Assembly: GCF_032854445.1 (NCBI RefSeq)
Contig: NC_088305.1
Coordinates: forward strand, 15,133,606 to 15,193,605
Length of the DNA stretch: 60,000 nt
Source: Liolophura sinensis
Taxonomy: Eukaryota; Mollusca; Polyplacophora; Chitonida; Chitonidae
Direction of reading: 5' to 3'
Shown piece by piece: positions 23,973-35,994 of the stretch. The position numbers were made by a program, and so were the translations under genes. Position 1 is the stretch's first letter. Each line of letters begins with the position of its first letter. The notes beneath the pieces are model-generated. The model was given only the letters and a program-made list of their open reading frames with translations. It was not told where the DNA came from and searched no databases.

Positions 23973-24496
23973 GATGACATATTAGGATGAAAGCGAAAAT
24001 TTCACATACAGACTGCTAATACACACAGGCAGCCAGAAAGGACCCATCAATATCTTTCCATTTAACATATATATTTGGGAATTTAAAATTTCTTAAAACT
24101 TCTACACATGAAATATTGGATGCTATCACAAATCACCTACACAGTTAGATATGTCTGACATGTCCACAATAAATATCTGCTCCTTTAGAATTGATGTACC
24201 TGTTTATTGTCCGTCTCCAGGGCACAGGTGCAGCAACTCTACTTTTAATCCAAAAGTCACTTAATTTCCACATACAAAACAGACAACTAATGATTCATCC
24301 AAGATGTCTAATTTTACACAAGCCAATATATATTTTGGGGTTCCTAGATAACAACTCGCCACATGCACTACGGCATCAATTATTGCTGCAAGCATTTGCT
24401 GGTGCTGAAATTTTTTTTTATATAATTCTAGAAATTCAGACAAACCTAACATTTGTCAGTGAGAAACTCATATTCTGGTTAGAGCAACATCTTATT

Positions 24497-24652
24497 CTGT
24501 TCTTTATTTATTTGTTTATTTTATTGATGTTTCATGTGATACTCAAGCATATTTCACTTATACCACTGTGGCCAGTATCATGGTGTGAGAAACTGTGGGA
24601 AACCGCACAACCATTTGCAAGTTGCTGGCATACCTTCCCATGTATATGACCC
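24497..24652 (-). mobile_element. SINE-like family A, head-truncated copy
   Basis: Plus strand: TTTATTTATTTGTTTATTTT tail, TACTCAAGCATATTTCACTT, GTGGCCAGTATCATGGTGTG, CACAACCATTTGCAAGTTGC, ACCTTCCCATGTATATGA. The 152-codon frame at 24191-24649 ends inside it and is judged non-genic. Confidence 0.87.
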
Positions 24653-25287
24653 TGGAGGAGATTCTGTTGTCTATGGATTGACAAGCCCGTTTTACTTCAA
24701 ATGATAATATATACATGGTTGGCTGTTCTTCAAAACCAGTGTAATTTGCCTTTAGATGCGCAGATTCATTGAAAATTTTTCAAAAAAATCCCTGCTGGGT
24801 TGGGTTGCACGAAACATTTTTTTACGACTGGCCTTATGACCTATAATGTATTACCTGTATAACACTTTCCTCTTTCCGTAATCTGAGCTGTCTCAGAAAG
24901 TCAATGTCAATCTGATTACCCCCCGACCCTGGTGATTGCATATACAGGTGTACTAATACCATGGGCTACGACCTCTGTCAAATCATTACTGTTACACGGT
25001 CAGTGGGAAATTCTGTCTGCCACATTCAAAGGCCAATTGAAAGCACTTTTCTATGTTGGTGTCACACCAAAACTTAATCCGGTAAATGATTAAGGTTAAT
25101 AGGAGTGGAGTGCCTTCTTGTTATCACCTATCACAGTGCTATCTAAATATTCATGTAACCTAGCTGTTTAAAAATGATGATTGTGGCTACCTGATTTGCA
25201 CAGTACTAAATGAGAGGTTAAATACAGCAGGGAAAGCGGACTGGTTGACCCAGATGTCAGCTTACATGTAATTTGTGAGTTACAAGC
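24653..25287. other. Single-copy DNA, nothing recognised
   Basis: Unique sequence between SINE copies. No open frame of note, no repeat structure and no RNA gene seen. Confidence 0.6.
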
Positions 25288-25465
25288 CTAGGTGTCATAT
25301 CTAGTGTCTTCGGCATGATACTTCCGTGGAAGCAGCACTTTGGCGGCATAGACACGCAACACAAGAAGACACAGCATATGTACACACACCTAATGACTCC
25401 TCTTCATCAAATGACTGAAAAATTGTTACACACAATGTAAAAACCCCAAGCACACATATACATAC
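25288..25465 (+). mobile_element. SINE-like family C, 5'-truncated copy
   Basis: Plus strand: GTGTCTTCGGCATGATACTT, AAGCAGCACTTTGGCGGCAT, ACACACCTAATGACTCCTCT, CAAATGACTGAAAAATTGTT, AACCCCAAGCACACATATAC. This is the 3' half of family C in plus orientation; the B-box side is missing. Confidence 0.82.
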
Positions 25466-25911
25466 ACATATACATGTATGGTGAATGATTTCAGCCAAAT
25501 TTTAATAACTGATAATTTGTTTGTATTACTTCACCAAATATTTACCACGCTGAATTTAACACAGAATTAAAATAGTTCAGAACTCTACTGAATGGAAAAG
25601 AACTGATTTATTAACTTCTTAATTCATGAACGGGATTTCAGGCAAAGAAACTTGTCTGAATTGCACAATAAACTCCAACATGTTCATTTCAGCCCTATGT
25701 GACCTATTGTTCAGGCAAGCTGGACAGAGAGAAAAAAAAAACTAACTGAACGTACAAATTGTTTATGTGCATTTTTGTCATAATAAGGCAGATAGGACAG
25801 AAAAAATTATTACCTTGCTAGGGTGGTTGTTATGCAATTTTCATTTGTTGACAATGCACGTCAAGTTTCTCTGTTTGATGAGACAAGGTTAAATTCCACC
25901 ACAGGGAAGGA

Positions 25912-25980
25912 CAAAATTTGAAACATACAAAAATTTGAAACATACAAAAATTTGAAACATACAAAAATTTGAAACATACA
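25912..25980. repeat. 17-bp tandem repeat, four copies
   Basis: The unit TTTGAAACATACAAAAA is repeated four times with no visible change, so it is probably a recent small expansion. Confidence 0.93.
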
Positions 25981-27937
25981 ACGTCATGTCCACTACATTG
26001 TATAGTGGTTTGCTGGTGACAAAGAGCACTTTACAAAGTGGTCGTTTAATAATGCCAGCCTAATTACAAAAATATATTAACAGTTGAACATCCATCCAAA
26101 ACTGAAGTAACGCAAATCTACAACCAGCATTCATAAAAAGTGCTCGCTTAATTTCCCAATATGTTAATTCTGACTTAACTATGTCCTGGTTTTAGGACAC
26201 AATGGTGTAACATGCATAGTGCAGGATTAGTTCTCAGACATTTCTACCCCGCCCAGCGCCCCCCACCCCCCCTTCCCGGGGCAATGTGTACATATAGAGA
26301 TAATAAAACACATTCACAAACACAAACACATTCCTGCACTAAACCCAAAAAATAATATCAAAACTAATTTTCACACTGAAGTGTGGCAATACCGGCTAAA
26401 AGGCTTTTATTGACCAAGCCACACAAAGGCAGTCCTCATTCCAAAGCTTTCCTTGTGTAGCTGTCAAGTTTGTCAGATCAAAACAGTACTGCCGCATTTT
26501 TATTGATTGCTGTTCTTCGGTTTGACAGTGACAGTTGCATATTCATATGGTAACCACTGACCCGCCCCAGAAGACAAGAACACATTGTGCAGAGTGCATG
26601 CACTCCTAGCTCTTGTGGGAGCGTTCACATGTCTGCGGGTGGTTCTATGATATAACTATCAGACGTCTGCCGAGGGAAACCCAAAGTCCAACCTCTTGCC
26701 ACGTAGTATTTGACGATCTCAACACTTGATGTACTTGAACAAGAACCTTCTTATACATGTATGTTTTGCTCAATCACACAGCCAGTTTGTCCATGACAAA
26801 TTTTCTGCCTGATTTAGGTTCATATAATAAACTGAAAAAACTGCACACCATGCAGTTAGTGCTGAGCAGTGGAAGTGTTGAGAACAACAAATTGTATGTA
26901 TTTACAATTTATATACATCTGCAGGCCAGCACGCAAGTTGCTGAAAATCATTTCACACAAGTGTTCTTAAGTTCATTACCCAACTTCCTCAACCTTTTTC
27001 ACTTATGAAACAGACAAAAATTACATTCATTGGATTGGCCAGTTTCAGGGCTCCACAAAAAGTACAGTTTTATCAGTCTACACAGAAAAATGCCTTCAAA
27101 ATATGCTTGAAAAAAAATCTTGCAAACACGTGAAATGGTTGAAAAATCACAGCATTACTAAATTTAGTGTTCCATAGACAAATACTTAATTTGTTTGGTA
27201 ATGACTGAAATCATATATGCTTATTTTGTCAATATGCATTATTTGTCAAAACATGTGCATTAATTTAGATATTTGACTGTTGCAATATAAAGCTATAACT
27301 TTGCTTGTCCACTTATACAATTGCGGTCAGTTTTAATAATGAGTGGACAAGGAGCAAGCTAGGAGAGAAGATATGTATGGCATACATAGCACCTTGCCAC
27401 TTCTCAAGACCACAAGACCTAAAAATTTAAAATACTGCTTTGCGCTTGATCATGCAAGTTTCCACTTGATGCAAAAACACTAACTACTGATCATCAATTC
27501 TTAAGACTTTTAAACTAAATGTCAAAAATTTCTAATTTTCAGTTAACAAACTAAGGATCGCCAACTTTAATGACCAATATAATATTCCATTTTGATCAAA
27601 ATTTTAAAATCTGAGACAGTATTCTACAACAGTTCTGTAGGTATGCTTAATTCTTGATGATATATGCGGGTCAGAGGAAGTTCTCCGTTAATCACATTAT
27701 GTGTGAAATATGATCAATTCATGATCTTCAGTAAATTACTGCATTAGATAAATAAAAAAAACCAATAACCATATATAGCAGTAACTCTTATGCATAAATG
27801 AAACACTAGTGAAGTACAATGTACAAGTACAGAGTGAAAGTTCAAGATACAAACCTTCGCTTTTACATGACTTTTTTATTCCTAAAGATGTTTGTCATGA
27901 TTATCCAGCAACAACATTTTTATAACCAAATCTTTAC
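25981..27937. other. Single-copy DNA with a candidate regulatory segment at 26380-26720
   Basis: The segment 26380-26720 is less AT-biased and clusters short words resembling developmental transcription-factor sites: CTGTCAA at 26461-26467, TTTGACAGTGACAG at 26521-26534 (two MEIS/TGIF-like TGACAG words), ATTGATTG at 26502-26509 and CATATG at 26544-26549. The rest is AT-rich. An 83-codon frame at 26757-27008 has no recognisable domain. Confidence 0.4.
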
Positions 27938-28037
27938 TTTAATTTGATTGGTGCTTTACGTCGTACTCAAGAATATTTCACTTATATGCATGTGGCCAGC
28001 ATTATGGTGAGAGGAAAGCGGACAGAGCCAGAGGGCC
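27938..28037 (-). mobile_element. SINE-like family A, 3'-end fragment
   Basis: Plus strand: TTTGATTGGTGCTTTACGTC, GTACTCAAGAATATTTCACT, GTGGCCAGCATTATGGTGAG, GACAGAGCCAGAGGG. Body and head are missing. Confidence 0.87.
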
Positions 28038-28288
28038 TTTACTTTAAATCCTCAATCTTAATGCATCAATGACATATAGCAACTTTGGTGTTGATCACTT
28101 TTTTTGTTCATCACTTTTTCTGAGAAACATGTACGTGTATGAGGAATTCTTGAATTTTGATAAAGAACGATGGTCACAAAATTTACGGACCAGTTAAGTT
28201 CATACACAATCTGAGACTTATCCTCATTGTATTAAGTCTGTGACAATCTGAATCTTCATCTTAATCTCACCGTGCAAAGAAGTTGTAA

Positions 28289-28328
28289 CGGACAGACAGA
28301 AAGACAGACAGACAGACAGACAGACAGG
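28289..28328. repeat. (GACA)n microsatellite
   Basis: About ten GACA tetranucleotides with one AAGA interruption. Confidence 0.95.
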
Positions 28329-29009
28329 CTAACCACCCAAGTTCGGCTCAGATTGGCCAAGAGGTAACAAAGTGGAGCTCTCATCTCACTCAGAATACTT
28401 TAGTTCAGACACTCAATCCTGCCATTTACAAAGGATTAAGGTAATAAATAATACACCCCTTTAATCAAACGCGACGTTTCCCCAAAATGGTTTGCCTCCA
28501 AGCACAATTCTGTCTACAGAGTGGTTGTCAGCCAATGATTATGTCAGATGTTTTCCTTTGTACAATGAGAAATGGACTAGCATCCTAATGGTGCAAAAAA
28601 TGTTTCACGCCACGCGCTCGTATATCAACGGAAATAAGATCAAGTCTTAAGCATTGATGGCAGATAAAAACCAGAGCGAGGACCTCGTAAAAGCCTAACA
28701 AGGCAAACACCAATGGTTTGACGAATGGCCCTAGAACTATAATCAATGCTTTGTGAAGAAATAAAAGACTTGCAAACATACAGAAAAAAGAAAATAATTT
28801 CCTCCGGGAAGGCTGTGTACATGGGCTTTTCTGGTGAAATGACTAACACTGCACGGATGAAATAGTGTTATAGGCAGACATATAGGGGTAGATATAAGCA
28901 TGACTTTTAAAATGTCCAGAACCATGTGAATTATCATGAAAAATTCTTTGAAAATTATCCTCTAATGTGGATTCACTGTAAGATTGCTGCAGAGTGGATT
29001 TGAGCAATG
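28329..29009. other. Single-copy DNA, no gene seen
   Basis: Unique sequence upstream of the 32-bp array. Three overlapping minus-strand frames (28585-28937) lack recognisable domains. The stretch 28470-28780 is less AT-biased and includes GCCAATGATTATG and GGCAGATAAAAACC, which could be factor sites. Confidence 0.5.
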
Positions 29010-30028
29010 CAAGTGCATTTTTTCAGATTTGACACTATTGCAGGCTGCCATTTTTCACACTTGACACTATTGCAGGCTGCCATTTTTCAGACCTGACACT
29101 ACTGCAGGCTGCCATTTTTCAGACCTGGCACTATTGCAGGCTGCCATTTTTCAGACCTGACACTATTGCAGGCTGCCATTTTTCAGGCTGGACATTATTG
29201 CAGGCAGCCATTTTTCAGACCTGACACTATTGCAGGCTGCCATTTTTCACACTTGACACTACTGCAGGCTGCCATTTTTCAGACCTGACACTATTGCAGG
29301 CTGCCATTTTTCAGACCTGACACTATTGCAGGCTGCCATTTTTCACACTTGACACTACTGCAGGCTGCTATTTTTCAGGCTGGACACTATTGCAGGCTGC
29401 CATTTTTCAGACCTGACACTATTGCAGGCTGCCATTTTTCAGGCCGGACACTATTGCAGGCTGTCATTTTTCAGACTTGACACTACTGCAGGCTGCCATT
29501 TTTCAGACTTGACACTATTGCAGGCTGCCATTTTTCACACTTCACACTATTGCAGGCAGCCATTTTTCCGACCTGACACCACTGCAGGCTGCCATTTTTC
29601 ACACTTGACACTACTTCAGGCTGCCATTTTTCAGACATGACACTATTGCAGGCTGCCATTTTTCACACTTGACACTATTGCAGGCTGCCATTTTTCAGAC
29701 CTGACACTACTGCAGGCTGCCATTTTTCAGACCTGGCACTATTGCAGGCTGCCATTTTTCAGACCTGACACTATTGCAGGCTGCCATTTTTCACACTTGA
29801 CACTACTGCAGGCTGCCATTTTTCACACTTGACACTACTGCAGGCTGCCATTTTTCACACTTGACACTACTGCAGGCTTCTATTTTTCAGGCTGGACACT
29901 ATTGCAGGCTGCCATTTTTCAGACTTGACACTATTGCAGGCTGCCATTTTTCAGGCTGGACACTACTGCAGGCTGCCATTTTTCAGACTTGACACTACTG
30001 CAGGCTGCCATTTTTCAGACCTGCCATT
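29010..30028. repeat. 32-bp minisatellite, about 31 copies
   Basis: The unit is GCAGGCTGCCATTTTTCA followed by a variable part and CACTATT or CACTACT, every 32 bp. Three variants of the middle occur interspersed: CAGACCTGACAC, CACACTTGACAC and CAGGCTGGACAC. A block of about 125 bp starting near 29051 recurs without visible difference near 29659, 608 bp (19 units) away. A 72-codon plus frame at 29422-29640 is a periodic artefact. Confidence 0.97.
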
Positions 30029-32728
30029 TCGACCAGCTTGGAGTAATCATCATATAGCTGCATGTATTTACATCTAGCAGAGGCTGACAAAGGGCATGAC
30101 CACAAGGCCAGTCGTTTTCTGAAGCAGCACTAGCTCACCAACTACACAGACACAGGTTAGGAAAATGTGATAATTTTTCAAGAACTGGTGTGTTGGAACT
30201 GTATTCGTTCTGCAAGTCTGAACATAGTTGATTACAAAGACTACGCAGTTGAAGCTTTAATACAGGTGTAAAAAGTGATAAATGTGCCTTACCATAAATA
30301 TGAAAGATTTATGACCGTTAACATCGATGGCAATTCACACCCTAACTCTCGCAACTGTGTTGCTCAAATGAGATGAGTATTTTGGGTTGGAACAAATAGG
30401 TGATTCAGAGTTAATGGTGACATGAAGGCGTGAGGCTGAAATTAAAATAGACATATGCAGATATAAGCGAGAAGATATTTAAAGAGAGAGACATAAATGT
30501 TCTTTGTTAGAAGATCCCGACCCACCCACCTTTCAGGTCATTTATTTTTCATTAATTTTGTTTGTTTTCTTTTTTTTTTTCAATTGGGCACCACGTTTCT
30601 GGTACCATTGGCAATAATGTATCTACACTGATCTATAACCAGCAAAGGTCAGCCAGGACACAGACAAGCAATTTTTCACACTTGACACAGGCAAGCAATT
30701 TTTCATAACACTCCCTATACCTTTAACATGCAATTCCGAGTAAAATAATTACTTTTAATCAAGAGTATAACAGTTAAGTTATTGGTTTTTCAGCCATAAA
30801 AATATGTTAGCTTCAGGCTGACTTTTTCACTTACTCCCATCAATGTATGCTCCACTCTCGGTGCTTATGAAAGAAAGCAAGATGCAGAGAAAATGAGTCT
30901 TTCACATCAGTGAAGGATGTGTCTGTTGCTAAGGGATTGAGGTATGGGACGACACAAAACTTGCCTCTGGCGACAAAAGAGTCCTGAGTGTTAGCTCATT
31001 GAAAAGGGTAATAATGACTTTGATTGGATGAAAATCGGCCAATGGCTATGAAAAGAGACAGATCGGAACCTAGCAGCTTTCTCATTACTGCCTGATCAAA
31101 CGGTAATCAGTTGTGCAAAAAAACACATATACAAATGAAATAAAACAAAAAAAAAACAACAAAGACAGTAAATTTTACGACTTTTGTGCAGATAATGATT
31201 TAGGCTGGTGGGTCAAGATTTTGAGAGTTAGAACCAAGCTAGAACTGTAGGCTATATACACATGTCATGTAAAACAAACGTTTATCTGCGAAGACAATAA
31301 ATTTTGCGTCAATATACCAGTATTACTGGTACATATATATGTAATTGAAACTACATAAACGTATGATATTACAGTGCATACCTCCATTTCTTTAAGCAGC
31401 CTATAAACTTCAAGATATACAAATCAAATAAATGAAAAATATATATCAGTTAAACTATGCAATGTACTCAGCATTTGCAACAACTTATCTAGAGGCAATC
31501 ACAGTGATTACCTTTGACTACTCTGCCTGTGAAATTTCTTGTAAGGTAATAACTACTTTTGACTCACTGCAATTTGTTCCTTAATTTACACTGCGAAACT
31601 GACAAAGTAAATGGCCAAACGGAAGCTTTTATATATATTCTGGACAGGCAGACACCTGCCATTGAGGGTGGCAAATCCTTCAAAAGGGAAGGAACTTACG
31701 TATACAAAAATACAGAATACTTGTGCATTAATTATATCCCAAATGATTTGCTAGTTGGGTATAATCTGTTTTATTTTGCAAAAACTCAGGAAAAGTGGGG
31801 GAAAAATGCATAGTCAACATTTACGCAAGACTGGGATATTATACCACCTCAACTTCACCATTGAGGAGCAGAGAATATTAAAGCTGAACACTGTTTAGTT
31901 TGTGTGAAGAGAGTAAAAATTATTATAATATACAGAATACCAAATTCTTTTGTGGGCTCTGAATCAAAATACGAGTGGGACTCCTGTGGATCATGTATCC
32001 GTTTTTTGTGTTTTTTTGTCTTCTGGAGACAACTGGTTCTGAAATAAGGTCAGGTCAAACAGAAATTATCCTACAAGGATGCATGGTTAATAAAACTTGT
32101 CTGTTTAAATTATCTCTCAGTTGTCGATAGGGTGATGCAGAAAACAGTTGCATGCACTTGTTGAGCGTTAAAGGTGAAAGGTTCAAAGCTGTCAAACCTA
32201 TTAACAGGAAGACGACTGAGACCTTGCTATCTATCAGCTAGCACTTGTGAAGGTTCAGTTCGGTTGTTTCGCTGCAGCATTTGACCTGGCTATACTTAAT
32301 TAGCTGAATGTAGTAAAGGAAACCTGGATGTATGCATGACTGTTTACCTTCATGATGGGAAAACAATTAAGATTACCCCAAAAGACCATAAATCTTGTCC
32401 ATGTTTTAGTTGTCCATTTTCCCTGATTCTGAGAGTTCCATTGAGTTTAGAAAAGTGTTTTGAGGTTTCCTTGGAACAAGGGGTGATATTCTACTGGAAA
32501 ATTTTGAGTTTCAGCACCAAAATAATATTTTGTGACATTCATTTGTCTCTAAGAGCAAAACTTTAGGTCATTCTCTCTCCTTTGATCATAATGCTCAAAC
32601 ATATCAAGGCAAATTGTTATTGGTCATTTTATAATGTTATATAATACACATGTAGTTGGGATTCAAGAATTTCACCAGAAAGTTAGCCTGTGACATTTGA
32701 TAATGATGCTCCAAGCTGCTTTGAAGGT
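30029..32728. other. Single-copy DNA, no gene assigned
   Basis: Unique sequence. At 30661-30707 two copies of ACAGGCAAGCAATTTTTCA-like words and CACTTGACAC resemble part of the adjacent 32-bp unit. The stretch 30880-31110 is less AT-biased, with TTTGATTGGATG and GGCCAATGG words. An 84-codon frame at 31559-31813 has no recognisable domain. Confidence 0.5.
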
Positions 32729-32738
32729 TATATGTGTG

Positions 32739-32769
<31 letters not shown>

Positions 32770-32770
32770 A
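32729..32770. repeat. Compound (TA)n(TG)n microsatellite
   Basis: TGTGTA and TATA repeats followed by about ten TG dinucleotides. Confidence 0.95.
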
Positions 32771-32799
32771 CATTGGGGTTTTATGTGGTCCTCTTTTTC

Positions 32800-33090
32800 A
32801 TTGATTTGTTGTACTGTGTCATCTTGTGGCAGGATAAGTTCATGCAGCCAAAGTGCTGCCGTCACTAAAGTATGATGCCTAAGACACCAGACATGACACG
32901 CCACCCGGTCACATTATGCTGACACCGGACCAACCTGTCCTGTTTAATTGCTCCAACTTCTCAGTGCTGAGCTCCAAGTGAGGCAGCAACAAGCACTGTC
33001 TTTGGTAATTTACCCCACACAGATTTGATCCCAGGTCTCCCAACTTCGAGACACATGCTCTAATGACAGGGCCACCGAAACAGTCCTTGA
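32800..33090 (-). mobile_element. SINE-like family C, 3'-truncated copy
   Basis: Plus strand: GTGTCATCTTGTGGCAGGAT, AAAGTGCTGCCGTCACTAAA, CCACCCGGTCACATTATGCT, TTCTCAGTGCTGAGCTCCAA, GATTTGATCCCAGGTCTCCC, AGGGCCACCGAAACAGTCC. The common 3' segment is missing, replaced on this side by the nearby microsatellite. Confidence 0.83.
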
Positions 33091-33149
33091 AGGTTATATC
33101 AGTGAACAACTTAATGACATTACTTTTAACATTAACGATTATCCCATAT

Positions 33150-33285
33150 GTATTATTTTATTTGACTGATGTTTTACGCCGTGCTCAAGAATATTTCACT
33201 TCTATGACGACGGCCAGCATTATGGTGGGAGGAAACCCACGACCATCTGAAAGTTGCTGGCCGACCTTCCCACGGACGGCTGGAG
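33150..33285 (-). mobile_element. SINE-like family A, head-truncated copy
   Basis: Plus strand: TTTATTTGACTGATGTTTTA, CGCCGTGCTCAAGAATATTT, GACGGCCAGCATTATGGTGG, GAGGAAACCCACGACCATCT, GACCTTCCCACGGACGGCTG. The head is missing. Confidence 0.9.
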
Positions 33286-33803
33286 CGTTTATCCTATAAG
33301 TAGCTAGTTGTTAAATACACAACAGTCAATGGATTATTGACCAGTAATCACATGATTGGAATTGTGCAATGCTCAAAGTAACCAAGAGCAGGGCCCTTAA
33401 TGATAGATTGAACTATCAATATATCGATCATGCTGGTTGATGTTCCCATGACAATATATTGATAACTTAAAAGGGTCAATATTAAAGACAACACCTATTA
33501 TGACATATAGCTAAACCCTGGTTATTTCAGAAGAATGAATGTTTCTGATGTTCGTGGTGACTATAAATCAGCAAATCTTTTAAACTTTGAATCTGGAAAT
33601 CGTACCTGCAGCTAGATTATTGGATGTGATAAACAGATAACATGACGATCGATGCACCTCCACTAGTATCCCACGCTCATATGGCCATATAAAATGCATG
33701 TCCACATGTATGTCAGGAGAAAAATGCAGCTGACCTTGCTTTGAACAGTGATAACCGGGTTGTGCATTATATGACAAAAATAAAAAAGAAGGGACTGTAT
33801 TTG

Positions 33804-34122
33804 GGAGAGAGTGAGTGCTTGGGGATTAACGTCATAACTAACAATTCTTCAGTCGTATGACAACGAAGGAATCCTTAGAGTGCATCTAATGTGCCTCCTT
33901 GTCACAGGACGGATTTCCACCTCTCTTTTATCTAGTGCTGCTTCACTGAGATGATTCACTGAGACTCCTTACCAAAGGCAAATAAGCCGCACTGCCTGAG
34001 CCATTATACTGATACGGGTCAACCAGTCGTTGCTCTATGTTCTTCATGTTACAACTTCCTTTTTTAAGGTCTCAGGTATGACTCAACCCAGGACTGACTC
34101 TGAATCTACCGCTCCCGAAGCT
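33804..34122 (-). mobile_element. SINE-like family B copy, head partly lost
   Basis: Plus strand: GAGTGAGTGCTTGGGGATTA, ACAATTCTTCAGTCGTATGA, CAACGAAGGAATCC, TTTTATCTAGTGCTGCTTCA, GAGCCATTATACTGATACGG, TGACTCAACCCAGGACTGAC and ending at TCTACCGCTCCCGAAGC. The tRNA A-box part seen in 22847-23176 is absent. Confidence 0.87.
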
Positions 34123-35328
34123 AGTATTTGGGATAATGTATTGATAAATACAAACTTTTGGTCTTTTGGGTCAACCTTCGACAGCGACTAGAAACTATTG
34201 CCTGATCAAATTAATTCTGATAACTGTGAATTGTTCTTTTTGCATTTGGAATGGTTCATTTTGAATTTGGAACAGAAATGACATGAACGCAGATCGCTGA
34301 CTGTTTGCCCACCTGTGCTCGCTCCACTCCGCCCATGCAGCAGTCTTTGCACGTACCCAGTTAACATGGTTAGAGTTTTTGATATAATATATCTTCCTAT
34401 CCCTATAACAGATTTAATTTCGTAAATTCTTACTATAAAAATCTGAAACTCAGTTCAAAAGGTCCATTTTAGTTTTAGCAGGGGTGTGGGGAGGGGGGGT
34501 TTGGGTGTGGAGAGCAAAATTGCTGTACTGAAGTATGCAATTTGCACTGAGGTGGACGTGATAAAATTAAACTTATGGATAACATCAAGTGGATTCACAA
34601 ATCAGTGACTGATATTCACAGATTCACACAGAAGCTGCTGGACAGTGATTCCCCACCGGTATGGCCAAACGGCTATCACAGAAATATCAACCCAAACCCA
34701 CCCCCTTCCTCCTTACATTCCTCCTAAGTTAATAAACAGATTGCCCAGACACGAATTTGTATGAAAATCTCCAAAAGAATTGCCTCAATGTATCAGTAAT
34801 AACTACAACTTCATTTAATACAAATCCTGTCCAATGTGATTTAAGGCTGACATTTTTTCTTCCACAATTTTCACGCTAAATGTCAGCTTCGATTATTGCA
34901 CAGAACAAAACTCTCAGCTCACTTGCAAGAGAAACCACATGTGTAGACATCCACACTCATCTGAAGTCAGAGTAAAATACCTCTGTTGAAAGCCAAGACT
35001 GAATGCCTTCATTGTTTTATCTTTCTGTCACACACATTTCTGTGACATTTACCTAAATCCTCGACCCTCCACATGTCTATCATTTTATCATACTCTCATC
35101 TCCACCACTACACTTGGCACTCTGTGGGGACTGTTGGGCCGACAATGTTTTCTCAAATGTCATTTGTTCGGAATTACCATTTCCATGGCAAATATCACAA
35201 TAGTGACAGTGGCTTCTAAATCTGGGGGCTATATACAGAGTCGAAGGTTTCACCTTAATATTCCATCACGGTAGAGGAATTCCTTGACCTTTAAAGGAAT
35301 GCTGTAAAACAAGGTTGATCATGACACT
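34123..35328. other. Single-copy DNA with a 10-bp inverted repeat, no gene assigned
   Basis: Unique sequence including a G-rich stretch near 34480-34510. A perfect inverted repeat, GCTGACATTT (34846-34855) and AAATGTCAGC (34878-34887), surrounds a 22-bp loop. No coding signal recognised. Confidence 0.5.
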
Positions 35329-35619
35329 TCATGACGGTTGTTTATGCGTATTGTAGCTATGCAGATGGCATCCAGGGATGGTTGTGACAGGCGCTATTGA
35401 TTGGTGAATGTGATCCGGCTTGTAGAGTTCCTCGTAGCAGGACCTGAGCCATTCACTCAGCGGGTGAGAGTCTTCAGTCTCCGTCAGCTCGCCAGCAGTG
35501 ACAGACAGCAGCAGTATGCTATAGCCAGCTGGCAGCACTATATAAGCGTGTCGGGCATTCTTCATACACTTCCGAGCCTGCACTCTCTGAACAAGATGTA
35601 CGGTTGAGTGTGACATCAA
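35329..35619 (-). other. Candidate coding exon, product not recognised
   Basis: A 96-codon frame on the minus strand lies in DNA clearly richer in G and C than its surroundings. Its first part reads like a real protein (KNARHAYIVLPAGYSILLLS, then SHPLSEWLRSCYEELYKPDH). On that strand an acceptor-like CTTGTTCAG precedes AGAGTGCAGGCTCGG near 35585-35600. No strong donor was found, and the last ~25 residues look less protein-like. The family was not recognised. The opposite strand also carries a 68-codon frame (35401-35607) and a TATA-like box, so this segment may instead be promoter DNA. Confidence 0.25.
35538..35547 (+). promoter_or_regulatory. TATA-like box of a possible promoter
   Basis: CTATATAAGC sits in GC-richer DNA, about 12 bp after a CAGCTG E-box-type word (near 35528-35533). 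A TTCATAC initiator-like word lies about 20 bp downstream. A transcript starting here would run into 35746-35994. The alternative is the minus-strand exon that overlaps this site. Confidence 0.25.
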
Positions 35620-35745
35620 CCTTTGAAATTCTACAGCTTCGACATTCAGGAATTATTCAGTGAGCTTTAATCCAGTCTGAATCAGTGATTTCATTACTTA
35701 TTTTTCACTGCTGGTTATTTATTTTTTTATTTTTTATTTTTGTAG

Positions 35746-35994
35746 TTCTGGCTACCAACATAAAGAAGATGGACACATTGAAAATGGGTGGTCTTTGCAG
35801 CAAAATACTTTGGAATGATTTCTGATGTGTATACTTTATTGGTCACTTCATCCACCAAATCTTCCACGCAGAAATCCCGCAGATACTACACGTGTTTTCG
35901 TTGGACATCGCATCATTAGGACGTAAAAGATTGCGGAGTTTATCTACATGCACATCGAAAACGGACAGCAATTTTAAGCGAATACCGATTCATC
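35746..35994 (+). other. Possible noncoding (5' UTR) exon
   Basis: On the plus strand a long pyrimidine tract ending TTTTTGTAG (to 35745) makes a good acceptor, and GTGAGTAAG at 35995-36003 is a near-consensus donor. The 249 bp between have stops in all three frames, so an internal coding exon is excluded. A 5' UTR exon downstream of the TATA-like box at 35538 is possible. Based only on splice-site words. Confidence 0.25.

Noticed and set aside
24191-24649. 152-codon plus-strand frame as a gene
   Set aside because: Its second half runs through a family A SINE, and the first half has no recognisable domain.
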